Source of the DNA: Candidatus Peregrinibacteria bacterium RIFOXYA2_FULL_41_18
GTDB taxonomy: Bacteria > Patescibacteriota > Gracilibacteria > UBA1369 > UBA12470
NCBI GenBank assembly: GCA_001788795.1
Contig: MFXH01000016.1
Coordinates: 1-64,000 of the forward strand
Direction of reading: 5' to 3'
Length of the DNA stretch: 64,000 nt
The notes under the pieces were generated by a model that was given only the letters and a program-made list of their open reading frames with translations, was not told the DNA's origin and did not search any database. The first letter of the stretch is position 1. Every line of letters begins with the position of its first letter. This document shows, one piece after another, positions 8,393 to 14,864 of the stretch. Both the position numbers and the translations under genes were made by a program.

Positions 8393-9286
8393 TCACTTCC
8401 TGCTGTCTGTGTCTTGTGTCTTGCTGACTACCTCCATCCCCAAATCCATCGCCTTCGCATTCTGCGTCAGGCTTCCCATCGAAATAACATCGGGCCTGAA
8501 TTTCGCATATTCAACAAGATTTTTCTCGTTAATCCCTCCTGAAATTTCGACTGTAATACCTTCCGCCCGCAACTTTTTAATCGCCTCGGGAATTTTTTTA
8601 ATATTGAAGTTATCAAGCATCACAACTTTTGGCAGTTTTACGCTCTTAAGTTTCGCCATAGCCTTGTCGAGCTGGCGTAAATTTTCCACCTCAATTTCAA
8701 CAAACTTCACATTCTTCACTCGCTTCAAATCAAATCCCATTCCAAAATGATTATCCTTGATCATCACAGCATCCCAAAGCCCAAGCCGATGAGTCAACCC
8801 TCCACCGACCGCACACGCTTTTTTATCAAGCATTCCCCAATAAGTCTTGCGAGTACAAGCCAACTTCACTCCATACTTGCGAACCTTTGCCGATAGGGAA
8901 GCGGTACAAGTCGCAATTCCGCTCATTCGCTGAAGAATATTGAGTAAAATCCTCTCGTATCGCATCAAAACCTTATAATCTCCCTTAATTCGTGCAATTA
9001 CTTGTCCTTTTTTAACCTTATCACCATCTGCAATCTGCCATCTGCAATCTAACTTCTGACTACCACACAACCATTCGATTTCCTCAATGCCCGCGATAAT
9101 TCCATCACTCTTACAAACAATCTCCACCTCGGCCGTCTTAGGACAAGATACAACCTCAATAGTGGCATCACGCTCGGACTTGCCAAGATCGGACATTAAC
9201 CATAATTCAACAAACGCACGCAAATAATCGGAATACAATTTATTTGTAACAGTAAGTGAATTCGTATCTGTAAATTCCTTAATCAT
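8393..9286 (-). CDS. nadC: Nicotinate-nucleotide pyrophosphorylase (quinolinate phosphoribosyltransferase)
   Basis: 297 residues. It converts quinolinate and PRPP to nicotinate mononucleotide in de novo NAD synthesis. Family signatures: RILLNILQRMSGIAT, TRKTYWGMLDKKACAVGGG, HRLGLWDAVMIKDNH, EIEVENLRQL and EISGGINEKNL. The start chosen is the ATG at 9284-9286, which overlaps the nadA stop by 8 nt (ATGATTAA) and gives the usual N-terminus. A longer frame back to 9361 only reads the nadA sequence. Residues encoded by 9023-9050 come from a perfect 14-bp tandem duplication, and the last residues (SKTQDTDSRK) are encoded by an intergenic-type repeat. No nadB is seen here. Confidence 0.94.
   Translation of the reverse strand: MIKEFTDTNSLTVTNKLYSDYLRAFVELWLMSDLGKSERDATIEVVSCPKTAEVEIVCKSDGIIAGIEEIEWLCGSQKLDCRWQIADGDKVKKGQVIARIKGDYKVLMRYERILLNILQRMSGIATCTASLSAKVRKYGVKLACTRKTYWGMLDKKACAVGGGLTHRLGLWDAVMIKDNHFGMGFDLKRVKNVKFVEIEVENLRQLDKAMAKLKSVKLPKVVMLDNFNIKKIPEAIKKLRAEGITVEISGGINEKNLVEYAKFRPDVISMGSLTQNAKAMDLGMEVVSKTQDTDSRK
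9023..9050. repeat. 14-bp tandem duplication inside nadC
   Basis: Two adjacent copies of (A/G)CCATCTGCAATCT (9023-9036 and 9037-9050), identical except for the first base. They encode LDCRWQIADGD on the reverse strand. The wording resembles the ATCT-rich ladder repeats seen between genes. Confidence 0.85.
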
Positions 9287-10187
9287 TCCTTCCAGCTTTA
9301 AGCATTTTTGTAATCGCCTTAAGCGCACCTGCCGCAACTTGCGGATCAACGGTAATCTCATTCTTCTCGTCTCTCAAGCACTCGTAAACCCTTTCAAGAT
9401 TAACCTTCTTCTGCTGAATGCATTGACCTCCAACGCCGTAAAAAACTTTATCCGGCGCATGTGAAGTCAAAACCTCGAGCATTCCTTCTTCAGTTCCAAT
9501 TATAAATTCACGGCGATCAGACTTAAGAACATGATTCAACATTCCTGCAGTACTCAAAACCTTATCGGCCAATTTAAGCGTTTCCGGCGGACATTCTGGA
9601 TGGAGGAGGACTTCTGCTTGCGGATGCGCGCTCTTGGCTGACTCAACCGCAAGAGGGAAAATCTTGCTGTGAACATAGCAAAAACCTTCCGCAGGTATGA
9701 TTCTTTTTTTGGTATGGATCTGGACATAATCGGCAAGGTTTTTATCAGGCACCATTATAACCTCATCTTGAGGAAGTGAGTTAACTATTTTCACGGCATT
9801 AGCTGACGTGCAACAAATATCGCATAACGCCTTAACGTCGGCGGTGGTATTCACATAACAAACAACAGCGGCATTAGGATGAGCCTTCTTAAGCTCAAGA
9901 ACACGCGTTACATCTATCATCGCAGCCATCGGACAAACCGCACCGAGACTAGGCAACAAGACCTTTTTCTTAGGAGTTAAAATTTTGGCAGTCTCAGCCA
10001 TAAAACTCACTCCGCAAAAAACTATAATATCGGCATCCGTTTCAATTCCACGCTGCGCAAGATTGAAAGAATCACCAACAAAATCGGCAACCTCTTGAAC
10101 TTCCGCGCGTTGATAATTATGCGCGAAAATCACTGCGTTTTTCTCTTTTTTGAGAGCCAGAATTTTTGACTTCAAATCTGTATTCAT
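9279..10187 (-). CDS. nadA: Quinolinate synthase
   Basis: 302 residues. It condenses iminoaspartate with dihydroxyacetone phosphate to quinolinate using a [4Fe-4S] cluster. The three cluster ligands are C85 (GAVCPMA), C170 (AEGFCYVH) and C256 (GQCIQQKK); spacings of 85 and 86 match the family. AHNYQ and the VGDSFNLAQ region near the N-terminus bind substrate. It forms an operon with nadC (8-nt overlap). Its partner L-aspartate oxidase (nadB) is not in the window, so iminoaspartate may come from a distant gene or from an aspartate dehydrogenase. Confidence 0.96.
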   Translation of the reverse strand: MNTDLKSKILALKKEKNAVIFAHNYQRAEVQEVADFVGDSFNLAQRGIETDADIIVFCGVSFMAETAKILTPKKKVLLPSLGAVCPMAAMIDVTRVLELKKAHPNAAVVCYVNTTADVKALCDICCTSANAVKIVNSLPQDEVIMVPDKNLADYVQIHTKKRIIPAEGFCYVHSKIFPLAVESAKSAHPQAEVLLHPECPPETLKLADKVLSTAGMLNHVLKSDRREFIIGTEEGMLEVLTSHAPDKVFYGVGGQCIQQKKVNLERVYECLRDEKNEITVDPQVAAGALKAITKMLKAGRND

Positions 10188-10224
10188 AACACCGTTAAAA
10201 AGCCGACAGAATTATAGCATGAGA

Positions 10225-10285
10225 ACTGGTAGCTTGTAACTGGTAACTTTTCCACTATGTCACTTCTCCTACTTCCCCGACTTCT
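10225..10285. repeat. Intergenic ladder repeat (two families back to back)
   Basis: ACTGGTAGCTTGTAACTGGT (family 'GTTACCAGTTAC', reverse-oriented) is followed by CTATGTCACTTCTCCTACTT and CCCC (family 'CTACGTCACTTCTTC'). It lies between the nadA start and the stop of the 10286 gene. Related copies are at 18579, 21537, 40667, 42711 and 62617. Confidence 0.7.
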
Positions 10286-10756
10286 TCAAACTTTCCTTTC
10301 ATTCTGCACATACTTCATCCAGAAATTCTTAAGCGCTTCATAAGTGGCCTTGGCCAAATCGGCAAGAATAAACCTTATTTCCCTTATCTTTTGCAGAGCG
10401 ATATTTAAGTTGTGGAAATTCCCATGTCTTCGGTATTTGCCGGCCTCCGCCATCAGCTCATCTTCCTGTTTCAAAAGCGCAACCCTAACCTGTTTTTTCA
10501 TAATATGCCTTGGTGGGAATTCTTGAGGTTCAAGCTCACCAATTAATGTTGCGGACTTGTCATCTTTTGCAGCCTGTCCTCCGGAAGAAACTACTGCGGA
10601 ATCCTCGGAAGATTTTTCTCCGGCTTCGCTCGGCAATTTATCGACAAATTCAGAGGCATCACTTGACTCTTGAATCGAAGCATCAGGTGAAACTTCTGTT
10701 TTAGTAGAGACAGATGTTTTTATTTCGGCGGATTTTTTTGATAATTCGTCAGCCAT
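10286..10756 (-). CDS. Hypothetical protein with disordered N-terminus and helical C-terminus
   Basis: 156 residues. The first 85 are Ser/Glu/Asp/Lys-rich and look disordered. Residues about 88-150 form a helical domain (IMKKQVRVALLKQEDELM, YRRHGNFHNLNIALQKIREI, ATYEALKNFWMKYVQ). I do not recognise the family. It has a near-consensus promoter of its own (10781-10809), so it is probably well expressed. Stop codon TGA. Confidence 0.6.
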   Translation of the reverse strand: MADELSKKSAEIKTSVSTKTEVSPDASIQESSDASEFVDKLPSEAGEKSSEDSAVVSSGGQAAKDDKSATLIGELEPQEFPPRHIMKKQVRVALLKQEDELMAEAGKYRRHGNFHNLNIALQKIREIRFILADLAKATYEALKNFWMKYVQNERKV

Positions 10757-10780
10757 TTGCTGTTTATTTAACTCTTGTTA

Positions 10781-10809
10781 ACTATACACCTATAGGATAG
10801 GATTGTCAA
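10781..10809 (-). promoter_or_regulatory. Near-consensus sigma-70 promoter
   Basis: On the reverse strand: TTGACA (10804-10809), a 17-nt spacer and TATAGT (10781-10786), giving a leader of roughly 20 nt before the ATG at 10756. Confidence 0.8.
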
Positions 10810-10852
10810 ACTTTACTCCTGATAGACTTTTCTGATATAAGTACCATGAGTT

Positions 10853-10916
10853 TACAGAATTTTCGTTGTTAATTAACAATTCTGTAACTCTGTAATTCTG
10901 TAACTCTAAGCTCCCC
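10853..10916 (+). repeat. Ladder repeat forming the valS leader
   Basis: The motif (A)ATTCTGTAACTCTGT recurs three times after a perfect palindrome TTGTTAATTAACAA, then ends in CTCCCC directly before the valS ATG. ACAGAATT...AATTCTGT can also pair. No Shine-Dalgarno is present. Confidence 0.7.
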
Positions 10917-13526
10917 ATGCTCGAAAAAGCTTATACCGCAAAACAGTTTGAAGACAAAATCTATAAGAAATGGGAAAGTCATGGCAGCTTCAAACCATCG
11001 GATGCAAAAAAGACATTTTCAATAGCAATGCCGCCGCCAAACGCAACCGGAACTCTTCATCTTGGACATGCGATAATGCTAGCTATTCAGGACATACTTA
11101 TAAGATATAAACGCATGGATGGTTACGCCTCTCTGTGGCTACCGGGAACTGATCATGCGGCAATAGCGACTCAAAACAAAGTGGAAAAAGTGCTTGCGGA
11201 GCAGGGAATATCAAGACACGACCTTGGCAGAAAGAAATTTCTAGATGAAGTGAAAAAATTTGTTGCAAATTCTCAGTCTACGATAAGAAATCAAATAAGA
11301 AAAATGGGCTCAAGTTGTGACTGGAGCCACGAGAGATATACGCTTGACGATGGGCTTTCCGAGGCGGTACTTGAGATATTTACAAGAATGTACGAAGACG
11401 GACTTATCTATAGGGGAGACCGCATAGTCAACTGGTGTCCGAGATGCGGATCAACGCTTGCGGATGACGAAGTCGATTACAAGGAAGAGAAAGGCAAGCT
11501 TTATTGGCTCAAATACGGCCCTTTTTCGCTCGCTACGACGAGACCAGAGACAAAACTTGGTGATACGGCAGTTGCAGTTCATCCGAAGGATAAAAGGTAT
11601 AAGAAGATGATAGGTAAAAAATATATGATACCGGGAGTACTTGGCGATTTCGAGATAGTTGTAGTTGCAGATGAAGCTGTAGATCCGGAATTCGGCTCGG
11701 GAGCGATAAAAGTTACACCAGCACACAGTTTTACGGATTTCGATATAGCAAAAAGACACGGTGTTCCTCTCAAGAAAATAATAGACGAAGAAGGCCGCAT
11801 GATGAAGAATTGCGGTAAATACGCCGGAATGACAACTCTCGAGTGCAGAAAAGCTATTTTGGAAGACATGGACAAGATGGGACTTCTTGAAAAAACCGAA
11901 GATTACAATCATCAATTGTCGGTATGTTATAGATGTGGAACATCTGTTGAACCTTTAACATCAAAACAATGGTTTATAGATGTTAATAAAAAAATCAAAC
12001 GTCTTGGCGGCAAAACATTGAAAGAAAAATCAATTGAAGTCGTAAAAGATGGCTCTGTGAAAATTCTGCCAAACAGATTTAACAAAACTTATTATCACTG
12101 GATGGAAAATCTTCGCGACTGGTGTGTTTCCAGACAGATATGGTGGGGACATAGAATCCCTGTTTATTATTGCGAGGATTGCAACGAAATGATGGTTTCA
12201 GTACAAGCTCCAAAAAAATGTACCAAATGTCACAAGTCGAATCTCAGACAAGATGAAGATACTTTAGACACATGGTTTTCTTCCGGTCTTTGGACTTTTT
12301 CAACTCTCGGTTGGCCAAAACAAACGGAAGACCTCAAACGCTTCCATCCCACGTCAGTTATGGAAACAGGTTACGATATATTATTTTTCTGGGTTGCAAG
12401 AATGATTCTCATGACAACTTATGCGCTTAACGAAATACCTTTCAAGACAGTTTATCTTCACGGACTAGTTCGCACAAAAACAGGAGAGAAAATGAGCAAA
12501 TCCAAGCCGGAGACCTGCATAGATCCTCTGGATATGATTCAAAAATACGGAGCAGATGCACTTAGGTTGAGCCTTGTAATAGGTTCAAGTCCGGGAAACG
12601 ATATAAGGCTTTATGAGGAAAAAATCGCCGGATATAGAAATTTTGTTAATAAAATCTGGAACAGTGCAAGATTCGTACTGATGAACATTGAGGAAAAAGA
12701 TTATAATGCGAACGAAAAAGACGTGCTTAATTCGGAACTATCAAAGACCGACAAATGGATTCTTACGCGTTTAAACGAGGTCATAGAAGACACCACCAAG
12801 AAGCTTGAAAAATACGCTCTTTCAGATGCGGGAACGGAAATATACGATTTCCTCTGGGGCGAGTTTTGCGATTGGTATCTTGAGATGAGTAAGGTCAATA
12901 AAAATCCCAAGGTTTTAAGTTTTGTTCTGAAAAAAATCTTAGTATTACTTCATCCTTTTACGCCTTTTGTAACAGAGGTTGTTTGGGAGAATTTAAATCA
13001 GAAAAATCTTCTTATAAACGAACCGTGGCCCAAGAAAAACAAAGATATGTTATTCAAAAAAGAGAAATCGGAAATCAAGATCGTAAAGGATATCATTACA
13101 AACATTAGAGCACTAAGAGTTGAGAGTAACGTTGATGTTACAAGGAAAATAAAAGCTGTGATTTACGCAGGGAAACACGAAGGACTGATGAAGAAAAAAT
13201 CGACAATTATATCCAGAATGGCGAATCTGGGAGAGCTTGAAATATTGAAATCCGGCTCTAAGCTCAAAAACGCCCTGATGTCTGTCGTAGAAGATGTAGA
13301 GATATTCTTGCCCTTGGAAGGACTTATGGATATCGATAAAGAGAGGAAAAGAATGCAAAAAGAGATAACCGAGATGAAAAATAATATAGATTTTATCGAG
13401 AAGAAACTGGCAAATGACGGATTCGTAAACAAGGCCCCGAAGGAAGTTGTAGCAAAAGAACGTGCCAGAAGAGAAGATTTGATTGCGAGGCTGGAAAAAC
13501 TAAGAAAACAATTAGAGAGCTTGTAG
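10917..13526 (+). CDS. valS: Valyl-tRNA synthetase
   Basis: 869 residues, normal for ValS. The Rossmann core has HLGH (near residue 48) after PPPNATGT and KMSKS (near 525). The editing domain begins with TTRPETKLGDTAVAVHP. Zinc knuckles occur at CPRCGS, CYRCGTS and a larger CEDCNE/CTKCHK insert before the DTLDTWFSSGLW motif. The C-terminus (from about 800) is the long coiled-coil arm with DKERKRMQKEI and VNKAPKEVVAKERAR, typical of ValS and absent from IleS. The start is the first ATG, reached directly from a CCCC-ending ladder repeat. Confidence 0.98.
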   Translation: MLEKAYTAKQFEDKIYKKWESHGSFKPSDAKKTFSIAMPPPNATGTLHLGHAIMLAIQDILIRYKRMDGYASLWLPGTDHAAIATQNKVEKVLAEQGISRHDLGRKKFLDEVKKFVANSQSTIRNQIRKMGSSCDWSHERYTLDDGLSEAVLEIFTRMYEDGLIYRGDRIVNWCPRCGSTLADDEVDYKEEKGKLYWLKYGPFSLATTRPETKLGDTAVAVHPKDKRYKKMIGKKYMIPGVLGDFEIVVVADEAVDPEFGSGAIKVTPAHSFTDFDIAKRHGVPLKKIIDEEGRMMKNCGKYAGMTTLECRKAILEDMDKMGLLEKTEDYNHQLSVCYRCGTSVEPLTSKQWFIDVNKKIKRLGGKTLKEKSIEVVKDGSVKILPNRFNKTYYHWMENLRDWCVSRQIWWGHRIPVYYCEDCNEMMVSVQAPKKCTKCHKSNLRQDEDTLDTWFSSGLWTFSTLGWPKQTEDLKRFHPTSVMETGYDILFFWVARMILMTTYALNEIPFKTVYLHGLVRTKTGEKMSKSKPETCIDPLDMIQKYGADALRLSLVIGSSPGNDIRLYEEKIAGYRNFVNKIWNSARFVLMNIEEKDYNANEKDVLNSELSKTDKWILTRLNEVIEDTTKKLEKYALSDAGTEIYDFLWGEFCDWYLEMSKVNKNPKVLSFVLKKILVLLHPFTPFVTEVVWENLNQKNLLINEPWPKKNKDMLFKKEKSEIKIVKDIITNIRALRVESNVDVTRKIKAVIYAGKHEGLMKKKSTIISRMANLGELEILKSGSKLKNALMSVVEDVEIFLPLEGLMDIDKERKRMQKEITEMKNNIDFIEKKLANDGFVNKAPKEVVAKERARREDLIARLEKLRKQLESL

Positions 13527-13593
13527 AAAGAGTGCGGAGCCTATAATCCCATTCTTCTCTGTAATTCTGCTTTCTGTGTTTTGTTTTCTATGG

Positions 13594-13599
13594 TATAAT
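13594..13599 (+). promoter_or_regulatory. Extended -10 promoter of the subtilase gene
   Basis: TGGTATAAT is a TGn-extended TATAAT ending 6 nt before the ATG at 13606, so the mRNA is predicted to be leaderless. The same TGGTATAAT word precedes the genes at 17661 and 35085. Confidence 0.65.
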
Positions 13600-13605
13600 T
13601 TAACG

Positions 13606-14796
13606 ATGCCTAAAATAAACAAGAAAAAACTGGCAATATCGGTATTTGCAACAGCTGCACTGACAATAACATTTGCAGCTATTCTTAGCTTGAAAACGGC
13701 TGAAATATCTGAGAACTCAATAGCGGCTCTGAAAGAGCTTAATTCCGATTACGGGATGGTAATGACAGAAAATCTTTTAGAGGAAACCACGTATCCTCAG
13801 TTAATGGTGGATATATTTAAGGCGGACGAATATTCGACTGAAAACAGAGGTCTAATCGCCAATACCGGCGAGGACATGGTACTGCTTCAGCCGATAGAAG
13901 AAATATCTGATAACGAGCTGAATGAAATTGCACGAAAATACAACGAAAAAGTGCCTGAAATTCATTTCGAAATAGATCAAGAAGTATCGATTACGGAAGA
14001 TGGTATGGCGGATGGATTAATAGAAGAAAATATTGGTGCAATCATAGATCCTATAAATGTATATATTGAAACATCAGGAAATAGCGTAAGAGTGGCGGTA
14101 ATCGATACGGGAATTCAAGAAGACCATCCGCGATTCGCGAATGCTTCATTGGAAATAGAAGAAAACAGTAATGTCATGGATGGAAATTCCGAACCGGCCG
14201 ATGACGTAGGGCATGGAACCCATATAGCCGGAATAATAGCGAAAAACGCAGAGAATTCGATAATAATACCGTTCAAAATAGTGAATAAAGACGGAGGAAA
14301 ACTATCAGATGTAATAAAAGCTATTGACCAGTCTATTGATGCAGAAGTGGATGTTATAAATATCAGTCTTGGAGTACAAGAAGCTTCTTTTTCTCTTGAA
14401 GAAATAGTGGAAAAAGCTTCCGAGAAGGGAGTGATAATCGTCGCAGCAGCAGGGAATTTTTCATCTTCAGAGAAATTTTATCCAGCAGCTTATGAGGAGA
14501 CTATTTCCGTAGCGGCAACATACTACAGCGGAAAGAAACTTGAGAGCTCAAATTACGGTGATTGGATCGACGTAGCGGCAAAGGGGTATCATATCTATTC
14601 ATCAGTTCCTTACAACGATTACGGATTCAAAAACGGCACATCTCAAGCCGCCGCAATCGTAACCGCAAAAGTTTCAAAACTGTTATCTGATAACCCCGAC
14701 ATGACATTTGATAGCGTAATAGAAGCACTATCAACAACAAGCAGTTTTGTTAAGGATGACGAATTATCAAATGTGCCGATCGTAACACTATATTAA
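13606..14796 (+). CDS. Exported subtilisin-like serine protease (S8 family)
   Basis: 396 residues from the ATG at 13606; a GTG 30 nt upstream lies within the promoter and is less likely. A single N-terminal hydrophobic segment (LAISVFATAALTITFAAI) is a signal or anchor. A propeptide-like region runs to about residue 150. The catalytic triad is visible: Asp in VAVIDTGIQ, His in GHGTHIAGI, Ser in NGTSQAAAIVTAK, with the oxyanion Asn in VAAAGNFS. The enzyme works outside the cell or at the envelope, perhaps in surface-protein maturation. It converges with the large SLH surface-protein gene, sharing a bidirectional terminator. Confidence 0.95.
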   Translation: MPKINKKKLAISVFATAALTITFAAILSLKTAEISENSIAALKELNSDYGMVMTENLLEETTYPQLMVDIFKADEYSTENRGLIANTGEDMVLLQPIEEISDNELNEIARKYNEKVPEIHFEIDQEVSITEDGMADGLIEENIGAIIDPINVYIETSGNSVRVAVIDTGIQEDHPRFANASLEIEENSNVMDGNSEPADDVGHGTHIAGIIAKNAENSIIIPFKIVNKDGGKLSDVIKAIDQSIDAEVDVINISLGVQEASFSLEEIVEKASEKGVIIVAAAGNFSSSEKFYPAAYEETISVAATYYSGKKLESSNYGDWIDVAAKGYHIYSSVPYNDYGFKNGTSQAAAIVTAKVSKLLSDNPDMTFDSVIEALSTTSSFVKDDELSNVPIVTLY

Positions 14797-14802
14797 TTTT
14801 AT

Positions 14803-14845
14803 AAAAAAAGCTCCGCTGGATAATTATCCGAACGGAGCCTTTTTA
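14803..14845. terminator. Bidirectional rho-independent terminator
   Basis: AAAAAGCTCCG (14804 on) pairs with CGGAGCCTTTTT (about 14833-14844), with an additional TGGATAATTATCC inner stem. It has A- and T-runs on both sides and sits between the convergent subtilase and surface-protein genes. Confidence 0.85.
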
Positions 14846-14864
14846 AACTTAAACGAAATCCTTC

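Noticed and set aside
9287..9361. Longer nadC reading into nadA
   Set aside because: The extra residues are basic out-of-frame nadA sequence; the ATG at 9286 gives the family N-terminus.
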